Assembly: GCA_934320895.1 (NCBI GenBank)
Contig: CAKRFY010000025.1
Coordinates: 1-40,739 of the forward strand
Direction of reading: 5' to 3'
Length of the DNA stretch: 40,739 nucleotides
DNA from: an uncultured Lachnospiraceae bacterium
GTDB taxonomy: Bacteria > Bacillota > Clostridia > Lachnospirales > Lachnospiraceae
Below, piece after piece: positions 1 through 7,235 of this stretch; the first letter of the stretch is position 1; the number at the start of each line of letters is the position of its first letter. The notes beneath the pieces were generated by a model. That model saw only the letters and a program-made list of their open reading frames with translations. It was not told where the DNA came from and ran no database searches. Made by a program: the position numbers and the translations under genes.

Positions 1-933
1 CTTGGTACAGATGTAACAGCCGTTCTTATCGGTTCTGATGTTAAAGGTCTTACAGATGAATTAGCAGAGTATGGTGCTGACAAGGTTATCGTCGTAGATG
101 ATCCTGAGTTAAAAGAGTACAGAACAGAGCCATATGCTCATGCATTATCTTCAGTGATCAACGAGTACAAGCCTGAGATCGTATTAGTTGGAGCAACTGC
201 AATCGGTCGTGACTTAGGTCCTCGTGTTTCAGCTCGTGTTCAGACAGGTCTTACAGCAGACTGTACAGTACTTGAGATTGGTGATTTCCCAATCAATGCA
301 ATTCCTGGACAGGAAGACAAGCAGAAACACAATCAGCTTCTTATGACTCGTCCTGCATTCGGTGGTAACACTATCGCTACTATCGCTTGCCCTGACAACC
401 GTCCACAGATGGCAACAGTTCGTCCAGGTGTTATGCAGAAGATCGAGCCTGTAAAGGGAGCAAAAGCAGAAGTTATCGAGTTCAATCCTGGATTTACTCC
501 AAACAACAAATATGTTGAGATCCTTGACATCGTTAAAGATCTTTCAGATACAGTTGATATCATGGATGCAAAGATCCTTGTATCAGGTGGACGTGGAGTT
601 GGAAGCAAAGAAAACTTTGCAATGCTTCAGGATCTTGCTGATGTAATCGGTGGAACAGTTAGCTGCTCACGTGCAGTAGTAGATAACGGATGGATGCCAA
701 AAGAGTTACAGGTAGGACAGACAGGAAAGACAGTTCGTCCTAATGTATACTTCGCAATCGGTATCTCAGGAGCTATCCAGCATACAGCAGGTATGGAAGA
801 GTCTGACATCATTGTTGCAATCAACAAAGATGAGACAGCACCTATCTTTGATGTAGCTGACTACGGTATCGTAGGCGACCTCAACAAGATCGTGCCAAAG
901 CTTACAGAAGCTTTAAAAGAGGTTGTTAAATAA
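1..933 (+). CDS. etfA: Electron transfer flavoprotein alpha subunit (5' end outside window)
   Basis: The frame is open from the first base and codes for 310 residues; the true start lies upstream. EtfA carries FAD in the EtfAB heterodimer and passes electrons, in clostridia often by bifurcation with butyryl-CoA dehydrogenase. The C-terminal FAD-binding domain is clear: SGGRGVGSKENF, SCSRAVVDNGWMP, GQTGKTVRP, then GISGAIQH and AINKDETAPIF. These are family hallmarks. The N-terminal domain is partly present (VLVGATAIGRDLGPR). Codon use favours GTT, GCA and ATC, as in highly expressed genes, and differs from the AT-rich genes downstream. It is probably the last gene of a bcd-etfB-etfA type operon, because a strong terminator follows; the operon partners are outside the window. 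Confidence 0.96.
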   Translation, partial: LGTDVTAVLIGSDVKGLTDELAEYGADKVIVVDDPELKEYRTEPYAHALSSVINEYKPEIVLVGATAIGRDLGPRVSARVQTGLTADCTVLEIGDFPINAIPGQEDKQKHNQLLMTRPAFGGNTIATIACPDNRPQMATVRPGVMQKIEPVKGAKAEVIEFNPGFTPNNKYVEILDIVKDLSDTVDIMDAKILVSGGRGVGSKENFAMLQDLADVIGGTVSCSRAVVDNGWMPKELQVGQTGKTVRPNVYFAIGISGAIQHTAGMEESDIIVAINKDETAPIFDVADYGIVGDLNKIVPKLTEALKEVVK

Positions 934-960
934 TTAAACAGACAATTCTTTATATAATAA

Positions 961-998
961 AGGCGGTATATCCGGTTCCGGGTATGCTGCCTTTTTTG
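961..998 (+). terminator. Intrinsic terminator of etfA
   Basis: AGGCGGTATATCCGG (961-975) pairs with CCGGGTATGCTGCCT (978-992) through a stem of about 14 bp with three G-T wobbles and a four-base loop. A run of six T follows. Confidence 0.9.
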
Positions 999-1036
999 TG
1001 TTATAGGAAAATTCATGTTTCCTATAACACAAAAAA
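992..1036. repeat. Perfect 19-bp inverted repeat with 7-nt loop
   Basis: Bases 992-1010 (T6 then GTGTTATAGGAAA) are exactly complementary to 1018-1036 (TTTCCTATAACAC then A6). The loop is 1011-1017. It begins in the T-run of the etfA terminator, so the T-run serves both structures. It could act as a terminator for transcripts arriving from either side, or be a palindromic repeat. Confidence 0.85.
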
Positions 1037-1070
1037 CACTCCGTGAGGATGCGCATTCAGCTCAAGCGTG

Positions 1071-1092
1071 AAAGAGTCGCAAGCGACTCTTT
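1071..1092. repeat. 10-bp inverted repeat with 2-nt spacer
   Basis: AAAGAGTCGC (1071-1080) and GCGACTCTTT (1083-1092) are exact reverse complements separated by AA. It sits 94 bases before the AAA-ATPase gene in a GC-richer patch and looks like part of a mobile palindromic repeat rather than a terminator. Confidence 0.6.
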
Positions 1093-1185
1093 GTACATTT
1101 TAAGTATTGGAAAGGCGTCGCAAATAATATATAATTAAATAAAATGTGATGATATATATAATTATTAACAGGTGGTGAAAAACTT

Positions 1186-2772
1186 ATGGGAAGATTTGTA
1201 AATCCGGATAACAGTGCTTTTCAGGTTGCTTTAAATTCTGAAATTTATATTGATAAGAGCGGAATGATTGAAGAAATAAATAAAGTGTTGGATACTATGC
1301 AGGGCTATATATGCCACAGCCGTCCAAGAAGATTTGGAAAATCCATCACTGCAAATATGCTTGCGGCTTATTACAGTAAAGGGTGTAAGTCGGAAAAGAT
1401 GTTTTCGGAACTGGAAATATCAAAAAAGGATGACTTTAAAATGCACTTAAATAAATATAATGTTATTCATATTGATATTCAGTGGTTTTTATCGAATGTA
1501 AGAGATATATGTCAAATAGTAGAATATATTTCACAAAGTATCATAGAAGAACTCAGGCAGATATATCCAGAACAGATTTCTAAAGATGAAAATGCATTGT
1601 CAGAAGCTCTTTCAAAAATAAAAGAAGCTACAGGACAGAAGTTTATCATAATAATAGATGAATGGGATGCGCTTATTCGAGACGAGGATGCAGACAAGGA
1701 TATTCAGGAAAAATATATCAATTTTTTGAGAGGACTGTTTAAGGGAACTGAGCCTACAAAATATATCGCACTTGCATATTTGACAGGAATACTTCCGATA
1801 AAAAAGCAAAAAACACAGTCTGCACTTAATAATTTTGATGAATATACAATGCTTAGTGCAGGAAGATTTTCGCCTTTTGTGGGATTTACTGAAAAGGAAG
1901 TTGAAAAATTATGTAATCATTATGAAAGGGATTTCAATGAAATTAAGCATTGGTATGATGGTTATATTTTAGGAGAACAGCATATATACAATCCAAAAGC
2001 TGTTGTCAGTGCTATGCTTGATGGTACTTTGCAAAGCTATTGGTCACAGACAAGCACATTTGAGTCTATAAGACCATTTATCAATATGGATTTTGACGGT
2101 CTGAAAACAGAAATTATCAGAATGATTTCGGGAGATGAGGTAAAAGTAAAAACTACTACCTTTCAGAATGATATGATTACAATAAAAAATAAAGATGATG
2201 TTTTTATACTGCTTATTCATCTCGGTTATCTGGCATATGACCAACGAAAGCAGACGGCATTTATTCCAAATGAAGAAATTCGTGGAGAATTTGTAAATGC
2301 CGTTGAGGAAAATAAATGGAGTGAACTATATGATTTTGAAAAGAAATCAAATGAACTTCTTGAAGCAACATTAGACCTTGAAAGCGATATTGTGGCAGAA
2401 AAGATAGAGCAGATACATTCAGAATATACATCAGTTATTGAGTACAATAATGAAAATTCACTTAGCAGTGTGCTTACGATTGCGTATTTAAGTGCAATGC
2501 AGTATTATTTTAAGCCGGTTCGTGAACTACCGACAGGCAGAGGATTTGCAGATTTTATTTTTGTTCCGAAACCTCAATATTTAAACAGTTATCCGGCATT
2601 GGTGGTAGAATTAAAATGGAATAAAAATGCATCAACGGCACTTAACCAGATAAAAGAGAGAAAATATCCGCAGTCGCTTGTAGAATATACGGGAGATATT
2701 CTTTTGGTCGGAATAAATTATGATAAAAAGAAAAAAGTACATGAATGTGTGATTGAGGAGTATGAGGTTTGA
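1186..2772 (+). CDS. AAA-ATPase-like / PD-(D/E)XK nuclease-superfamily protein
   Basis: A 528-residue protein of the AAA-ATPase_like (DUF1703) family, often present in several copies in gut anaerobes and of unknown cellular role. Visible motifs are a family-type Walker A, RPRRFGKS (46-53), a Walker B, FIIIIDEWD (to residue 161), and a C-terminal nuclease core with D456 in GFADF, E475 and K477 in VVELKW, and a following helix containing LNQIKERKY. All expected PD-(D/E)XK residues are present, so nuclease activity is possible but unproven. The ATG is preceded by AGGTGG. No partner is in the same transcript with certainty; the next gene has its own promoter. Families like this are linked to accessory or defence regions, which is inference here. 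Confidence 0.88.
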   Translation: MGRFVNPDNSAFQVALNSEIYIDKSGMIEEINKVLDTMQGYICHSRPRRFGKSITANMLAAYYSKGCKSEKMFSELEISKKDDFKMHLNKYNVIHIDIQWFLSNVRDICQIVEYISQSIIEELRQIYPEQISKDENALSEALSKIKEATGQKFIIIIDEWDALIRDEDADKDIQEKYINFLRGLFKGTEPTKYIALAYLTGILPIKKQKTQSALNNFDEYTMLSAGRFSPFVGFTEKEVEKLCNHYERDFNEIKHWYDGYILGEQHIYNPKAVVSAMLDGTLQSYWSQTSTFESIRPFINMDFDGLKTEIIRMISGDEVKVKTTTFQNDMITIKNKDDVFILLIHLGYLAYDQRKQTAFIPNEEIRGEFVNAVEENKWSELYDFEKKSNELLEATLDLESDIVAEKIEQIHSEYTSVIEYNNENSLSSVLTIAYLSAMQYYFKPVRELPTGRGFADFIFVPKPQYLNSYPALVVELKWNKNASTALNQIKERKYPQSLVEYTGDILLVGINYDKKKKVHECVIEEYEV

Positions 2773-2778
2773 GAAGTT

Positions 2779-2794
2779 TTTTGTAGTATAATAT
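2779..2794 (+). promoter_or_regulatory. Candidate promoter of the FtsK/Mrr-like gene
   Basis: TATAAT lies at 2787-2792 within a 16-base string (2779-2794) that recurs exactly at 4169-4184 as the -10 region of the hydrogenase promoter. No good -35 is seen at 17 bases spacing. Confidence 0.5.
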
Positions 2795-2841
2795 AGGAAG
2801 AAATATAGCAGTTGTAATTTTATGAGAAATATGGAGTGATT

Positions 2842-4047
2842 ATGTTTAGATTTGCAAAAAGAAAAAATAGTATAAGGAAAGTGTCTGAGGAATGTAGAAA
2901 ATATTTTTTTAGTGATGTAGAGAATACAACTGAAGATATTGAGGAAGAAAATTTGGTTTATGAAGAAAATACAGATGTGGAGCAATTAAAAGAAACGGAA
3001 CCTAAAAATGAAAAAAGAAGAACTATATATGTTGATGAATATTTTATTGAAGCAGCAAGGTTTGTTATAGAGTCTGATAGAGCTTCATCAGGACAATTAA
3101 TGAGGAGATATTCAATAGGTTATAATCGGTCAGGAAGAATTCTTGACCAATTATGTAAAGAGGGAATAGTTGGGAAAGCAAAAGGGACAGGACCTAGAGA
3201 AGTTTTATTTACATTAACGCAATTTGAACACTATTTAAAAAATGTTAATGTACAATGTGATATAGATGAAAGTAAAAATGAGAACAATTTGCAAGAAAAT
3301 ATACAATGTGAGAAAGAGGAAAATAGTAAAAAAGATTTTTTTAGTGAAGATATAAAAATTGATGCGATAGAACTTATGAGATATATTGACACATTAGATG
3401 GATATAATTTTGAAAAGGTTTGTGCACATATATTGTGTTGCAATGGATATATTAATATTTGTGTTACGAGTGGAAGTAAAGATAGAGGAATTGACATTAT
3501 TGCAGAAAAGGATGGAATGAAATATGCTGTACAATGTAAGCATTATTCATCCAATGTAGGAAATCATGCGGTACAAGAAGCGTTTTCAGGAAAATCTATT
3601 TATAATGCAGATGTTGCAGTTGTTTTGACTAATAGTTATTTTACTCAACAGGCTGAACAGGATGCAAGAACATTATGTGTGGAATTGTGGAATAGAAGTA
3701 AATTATTAAGCATGATTGAAAATGTTAATTATATAAGTGAAGTCACAGAACAAAGTTATGAAAAAGAATTATCAGATGATTGTTTAAAGTTATTTTGCGA
3801 AAGTATATTGGAAGCATTTAGACAGTTTCAAGTTTATTTAATGGCTCAGAGTGTATATGTAGAAAATGCATATATAAAATATAGCTTTGCTTTAGAAAAG
3901 GGAATAAGGATTAAGAAAGTATTATCGTTACAAAATGATATTTCTTTAAATTTAGGCATTTCAATACAGATTAATGTTAATTATGAAAAGAGTAATATAG
4001 AAATAATTATTCCAAAAAAATTTTTGTATGAAAGATATATGCAGTAA
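2842..4047 (+). CDS. FtsK-gamma-like / Mrr restriction endonuclease / FtsK-alpha-like protein
   Basis: A 401-residue protein. A GTG at 2836 overlaps GGAG (2833-2836), so the ATG at 2842, five bases after GGAG, is the better start. Residues 63-125 resemble the winged-helix gamma domain of FtsK/SpoIIIE (VDEYFIEAARFVIE, then SSGQLMRRYSIGYNRSGRI). Residues 180-292 form an Mrr-type PD-(D/E)XK domain: GSKDRGIDII with D218, then AVQCKH with Q231 and K233. Residues 340-392 resemble the FtsK alpha domain (IKYSFALEKGIRIKKV, NDISLNLG, IEIIIPKK), but the motor domain is absent. An acidic linker covers 25-58. Base composition is very AT-rich, unlike its neighbours, which suggests transfer. The gamma and Mrr calls are good; the alpha call is inferred by eye. 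It likely targets particular DNA, but its substrate is unknown. Confidence 0.82.
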   Translation: MFRFAKRKNSIRKVSEECRKYFFSDVENTTEDIEEENLVYEENTDVEQLKETEPKNEKRRTIYVDEYFIEAARFVIESDRASSGQLMRRYSIGYNRSGRILDQLCKEGIVGKAKGTGPREVLFTLTQFEHYLKNVNVQCDIDESKNENNLQENIQCEKEENSKKDFFSEDIKIDAIELMRYIDTLDGYNFEKVCAHILCCNGYINICVTSGSKDRGIDIIAEKDGMKYAVQCKHYSSNVGNHAVQEAFSGKSIYNADVAVVLTNSYFTQQAEQDARTLCVELWNRSKLLSMIENVNYISEVTEQSYEKELSDDCLKLFCESILEAFRQFQVYLMAQSVYVENAYIKYSFALEKGIRIKKVLSLQNDISLNLGISIQINVNYEKSNIEIIIPKKFLYERYMQ

Positions 4048-4114
4048 TATTTTCCTACTCTGCGTCCGTTATTCATAATGTTCTTATAATTATCTATAGT
4101 AATAACGTCAAAAA

Positions 4115-4170
4115 CTCAATAGAATTTGTTTAAAATAAAATCCATAAACCCTATTGAGATTTTTTATCTT
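4115..4170 (+). terminator. Probable terminator of the FtsK/Mrr-like gene
   Basis: CTCAATAG (4115-4122) pairs with CTATTGAG (4151-4158); inside, GTTTA can pair with TAAAC. A T-rich run (4159-4170) follows. The 3' arm overlaps the -35 of the hydrogenase promoter. The loop is long, so this is less certain than the other terminators. Confidence 0.55.
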
Positions 4171-4182
4171 TTGTAGTATAAT
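4154..4182 (+). promoter_or_regulatory. Promoter of the hydrogenase-like gene
   Basis: TTGAGA (4154-4159) and TATAAT (4177-4182) are spaced 17 bases apart. The predicted start near 4189 leaves a leader of about 170 bases. Confidence 0.75.
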
Positions 4183-4188
4183 ATGCAA

Positions 4189-4357
4189 GGTTACTACGGA
4201 AAAAATGGAAATAACTGTGAAATATGTTGTGGCTAAGACTTGCTTACGGTGATACACAGGGAGTTACATGTATCATTAATATCTGCATACCAAAGCTACA
4301 GCTTAAAATAAATAGGTCACTATAGTAAATCATACCAACTATAATAGGAGGATTGCC
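4189..4357 (+). promoter_or_regulatory. Long 5' leader of the hydrogenase-like gene
   Basis: The 4048-4357 interval holds no gene; after the terminator and promoter this leader remains. GATACA (4251-4256) can pair with TGTATC (4269-4274), and TATAGT (4320-4325) with ACTATA (4338-4343), just upstream of the AGGAGG at 4347-4352. I do not recognise a known riboswitch class. Confidence 0.4.
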
Positions 4358-5860
4358 ATGCGTGGAATTGACACACAGACAAAAAAAATCAGGGAACAGG
4401 TATTTGAAGAAGTTGCTCGTGCAGCTTACAGCACAGGAGATGTAAGCCATGAGTTAGAAGAAATACCATATAAGATCACACCATCAGATGTTCCACTTTA
4501 TCGTGAGAGCATTTGGAGAGAAAGGGCTATTGCATCAGAAAGAGTTCGTCTTGCTATGGGACTTTCACTCAGACCATTAGACAAGCCGGTACATATTACA
4601 GAGGGATTTGCAGAAAGCAATATTTCGGAGAAATATTATGAGCCACCTCTTATGCAGGTTATTCCATCAGCATGTGATATGTGCGAAGATAACAAGATCG
4701 AAGTAAGCAACATGTGCCACGGATGTGTAGCACATCCATGTATGGAGGTCTGTCCAAAGGAAGCTATTTCAATGGTAGACGGACATGCATTTGTTGATCA
4801 GGATAAGTGTATTAAATGTGGCAAATGTATCGCTATATGTCCTTATCATGCTATTATCAAGAGAATCAGACCTTGTGCTGAAGCATGTGGAATAAACGCT
4901 ATTGAGAGTGATGAGCACGGACGTGCAAAGATCAACAATGATAAGTGTGTATCTTGTGGTCAGTGTATGGCAAGTTGTCCATTTGGAGCAATTGCAGATA
5001 AGTCACAGATTTTCCAGATGATCAGAGCTATTCAGCGTGGAGATGAAGTGATTGCAGAGATCGCACCTGCATTTGAGGGTCAGTTTGGTCCGGATATTAC
5101 ACCAGCACAGGTTATAGCTGCATTAAAAGATTGTGGATTTAAGGATGTACACGAAGTTGCACTTGGCGCTGACATAGGAGCTGTATCAGAGGCTCATCAC
5201 TATGTTAAGGAAGTTGTAAATGGAGATCTTCCATTCCTTCTTACATCATGCTGTCCTGCATGGTCAATGCTTGCTAAGAAGTATTTCCCAGATATAATCG
5301 ACAGTGTATCTCAGGAACTTACACCTATGGTTGCTACAGCCAGAAGTATTAAGAAGAAACATCCTGATGCAAAGGTTGTATTCATTGGACCATGTGCAGC
5401 AAAGAAACTTGAGGCATCAAGAAGAACAGTAAGAAGTGATGTTGATTTTGTAATCACATTTGAGGAATTAAATGCTATATTTAAGGCAAAGAACATTGAC
5501 TTTAACAATTATGAGAAAGGTCGTTCGATGCATGAAGCAACAGGAGCAGGACGTGGATATGCTGTTGCCGGTGGTGTTATAAGTGCCATTGAGCAGTGTA
5601 TAGAAGAATATTATCCTGGAACAGAAGTTCAGACAGAGCATTGTGAGGGACTTGCAGATTGTAAGAAGATGCTTCTTCTCGCAAAAGCAGGTAAGAAAGA
5701 TGGCTGTATGATCGAAGGAATGGGTTGTCCAGGAGGATGTGTTGCCGGTGTTGGTACAATTCTTCCAATTAACAAGGCTAAACTTGCAGTTGCAAAAACA
5801 GTTAAAGAGTCTACAACAAAAATTCCAGCAAAGGATCTGCTTGAAATACAGTTGCCTTAA
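4358..5860 (+). CDS. Monomeric [FeFe]-hydrogenase-like iron-sulfur protein
   Basis: A 500-residue protein with an N-terminal iron-sulfur region and a C-terminal H-cluster domain; such enzymes interconvert protons and H2 using ferredoxin or act as H2 sensors. Cysteine clusters occur at 106-132 (C-x2-C-x4-C-x3-CP), 151-161 (CIKCGKCIAICP) and 197-207 (CVSCGQCMASCP), with an odd extra CAEAC at 173-177. H-cluster motifs are L1 TSCCPAW (296-302), L2 GPCAAKKLE (344-352) and L3 EGMGCPGGC (453-461). All four expected cysteine ligands are present (C299, C346, C457, C461), as is C298, the usual proton-relay position. L2 has Gly where well-studied enzymes have Met (MPC), which suggests a divergent group-B-like clade. 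No HydE, HydF or HydG maturase is in the window. Confidence 0.88.
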   Translation: MRGIDTQTKKIREQVFEEVARAAYSTGDVSHELEEIPYKITPSDVPLYRESIWRERAIASERVRLAMGLSLRPLDKPVHITEGFAESNISEKYYEPPLMQVIPSACDMCEDNKIEVSNMCHGCVAHPCMEVCPKEAISMVDGHAFVDQDKCIKCGKCIAICPYHAIIKRIRPCAEACGINAIESDEHGRAKINNDKCVSCGQCMASCPFGAIADKSQIFQMIRAIQRGDEVIAEIAPAFEGQFGPDITPAQVIAALKDCGFKDVHEVALGADIGAVSEAHHYVKEVVNGDLPFLLTSCCPAWSMLAKKYFPDIIDSVSQELTPMVATARSIKKKHPDAKVVFIGPCAAKKLEASRRTVRSDVDFVITFEELNAIFKAKNIDFNNYEKGRSMHEATGAGRGYAVAGGVISAIEQCIEEYYPGTEVQTEHCEGLADCKKMLLLAKAGKKDGCMIEGMGCPGGCVAGVGTILPINKAKLAVAKTVKESTTKIPAKDLLEIQLP

Positions 5861-5874
5861 ATAAGGGATTAAAT

Positions 5875-5907
5875 ATTACGCTTCGCACTGTAAAGGTGAA
5901 CAGTGAT
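5875..5907. repeat. Dispersed hairpin family, copy A
   Basis: Arms ATTACGCTTCGCA and GGTGAACAGTGAT flank a 7-base loop, starting 14 bases after the hydrogenase stop. Pairing is imperfect. It aligns with copies at 8698-8730, 16543-16575 and 35311-35344. Confidence 0.5.
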
Positions 5908-5960
5908 GTTTAAATTTAATTTAGATTTTATTTAAGATGTATTATATTGAAATAATTATG

Positions 5961-5998
5961 ACAGCCTGATAATATATATGTTATCAGGCTGTATTTCA
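5961..5998. terminator. Terminator after the hydrogenase-like gene
   Basis: ACAGCCTGATAA (5961-5972) is perfectly complementary to TTATCAGGCTGT (5981-5992), with an 8-base loop. The following T content is modest. Confidence 0.75.
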
Positions 5999-6005
5999 TA
6001 TGATC

Positions 6006-6028
6006 AAACGGATATTTGCAATCCGCTT
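6006..6028. repeat. Small palindromic repeat related to 32721-32769
   Basis: CGGAT (6009-6013) and ATCCG (6021-6025) flank a 7-base loop. The element matches the reverse complement of the core of the 32721-32769 palindrome with only two differences over about 24 bases. Confidence 0.5.
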
Positions 6029-6083
6029 TGCTACTTGCCTGATAGTGTTAAATAAATGACAAATTATAGGATTGGAGAGTATC

Positions 6084-6953
6084 ATGTTAGAAATTATCAA
6101 ATCAATTATTTTTGGAATTGTTGAGGGAATCACGGAGTGGCTGCCTATAAGCAGTACAGGGCATATGATTCTTCTTGATGAATTTATTAAAATGGATGTA
6201 TCTGCTGAATTTAAAGAAATGTATCTTGTAGTTATTCAGCTCGGAGCTATTCTGGCAGTTGTTTTATTATTCTGGTGGAGGATATGGCCATTTTGTAAAG
6301 AGGAAAATTTTCAAAAACACTTTGTAAAAAGAAAAAAAATGCAGTTTTTAGATGATTTTCGGTTTATTAAGCAGGATATTTTTATAATGTGGATTAAAAT
6401 CGTAATTGCGTGTATTCCGGCAGTTATTGTTGAACTTGCATTTGGCAATAAGCTTGAAAAATTGTTTTATAATTACAAGACAGTATCAATTATGCTTATT
6501 CTCGTTGGTATTGTGTTTATAATAGTTGAAGATAAAAACAAGAAAAATAAACCATCTGTAAACAGGATAGGTGAAATTACATATACGACAGCATTTTTGA
6601 TTGGAATGTTTCAGCTTGTCGCAGCTGTATTCCCTGGTACATCAAGATCTGGTGCAACGATTATAGGAGGTCTTATTCTAGGTCTTTCAAGAACAGTAGC
6701 AGCAGAATTTACATTTTATCTTGCAATACCTGTTATGTTTGGAGCAAGCCTTATTAAAGTGATTAAATTTGGATTGGCATTTTCAGGTCTGGAAGCAGGA
6801 ATTTTGATAGTAGGTATGTTAACAGCGTTTATTGTATCACTGTTTGTCATTAAATTCCTTATGGGATATATTAAAAAACATGATTTTAAGGTGTTTGGAT
6901 GGTATAGGATAATTTTAGGCGCGCTTGTTTTGATCTATTTTGCAATGGTATAG
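6084..6953 (+). CDS. uppP: Undecaprenyl-diphosphatase (bacitracin resistance family)
   Basis: A 289-residue polytopic membrane protein that removes a phosphate from undecaprenyl diphosphate to recycle the lipid carrier for peptidoglycan and other wall polymers. Family motifs are EGITEWLPISSTGH near the N-terminus and PGTSRSGATI in the second half, with multiple hydrophobic helices. A TTG at 6072 is possible, but GGAG (6074-6077) fits an ATG at 6084 with six bases spacing. It stands alone, with terminator-like hairpins upstream and a promoter unit downstream. Increased dosage of this family gives bacitracin tolerance; that is known of the family and not shown here. Confidence 0.95.
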   Translation: MLEIIKSIIFGIVEGITEWLPISSTGHMILLDEFIKMDVSAEFKEMYLVVIQLGAILAVVLLFWWRIWPFCKEENFQKHFVKRKKMQFLDDFRFIKQDIFIMWIKIVIACIPAVIVELAFGNKLEKLFYNYKTVSIMLILVGIVFIIVEDKNKKNKPSVNRIGEITYTTAFLIGMFQLVAAVFPGTSRSGATIIGGLILGLSRTVAAEFTFYLAIPVMFGASLIKVIKFGLAFSGLEAGILIVGMLTAFIVSLFVIKFLMGYIKKHDFKVFGWYRIILGALVLIYFAMV

Positions 6954-7018
6954 TTGCAAAATGTAAAAATATGTCATATGATTTTATAAATAGTTTATAA
7001 AAAACAACAAAAAAGGTG

Positions 7019-7050
7019 TTGACTTATAGTATATTAAAGTGTAATATAAT
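7019..7050 (+). promoter_or_regulatory. Promoter of a candidate small RNA
   Basis: TTGACT (7019-7024) is followed 17 bases later by TAATAT (7042-7047); an overlapping perfect TATAAT lies at 7045-7050. The transcription start would be near 7053-7057. Confidence 0.65.
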
Positions 7051-7055
7051 TATGA

Positions 7056-7131
7056 TAGTAGGAAACACCTACTACCCTTTTTTCAATTCATACCTAGGCA
7101 TCCTGTACCCGCAGGATGCCCCCTTTTTTTT
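7056..7131 (+). ncRNA. Candidate small RNA of about 75 nt with two hairpins
   Basis: The segment begins at the predicted start of the 7019-7050 promoter. Hairpin 1 is TAGTAGG (7056-7062) with CCTACTA (7068-7074), followed by CCC and six T. Hairpin 2 is GGCATCCTG (7097-7105) with CAGGATGCC (7112-7120), followed by CCC and eight T, a strong intrinsic terminator. There is no ATG inside. A separate promoter for mecA follows at 7167-7195, so the unit is not simply the mecA leader. It could instead be an attenuator when read together with mecA. The function is unknown. Confidence 0.5.
7097..7131 (+). terminator. Strong intrinsic terminator upstream of mecA
   Basis: A 9-bp perfect GC-rich stem, a 6-base loop and a run of eight T form a textbook intrinsic terminator lying between two promoters. 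Confidence 0.88.
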
Positions 7132-7166
7132 CAAGGGTAAAATTTACTTTGCTGATTTTGCCGCTG

Positions 7167-7195
7167 TTGACAATATGTCAGACAAGCATTATTAT
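7167..7195 (+). promoter_or_regulatory. Promoter of mecA
   Basis: TTGACA (7167-7172) and TATTAT (7190-7195) with 17 bases spacing make a near-consensus sigma-A promoter 41 bases before the mecA start. Confidence 0.8.
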
Positions 7196-7235
7196 ATCAG
7201 ACAAGGGATTATATAACTTTAAGGAGGCGTTTCGC

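Noticed and set aside
4100..4200. Insertion-sequence end around CTCAATAG/CTATTGAG
   Set aside because: There is no transposase or matching second end; a terminator with a long loop followed by a T-run explains it better.
4189..4357. Known riboswitch ahead of the hydrogenase gene
   Set aside because: No signature of a known class was recognised; only short local stems are visible.
7016..7235. Upstream extension of mecA or a separate small protein
   Set aside because: The frames cross a strong terminator and a promoter; the GTG at 7236 with AAGGAGG gives the family-typical N-terminus.
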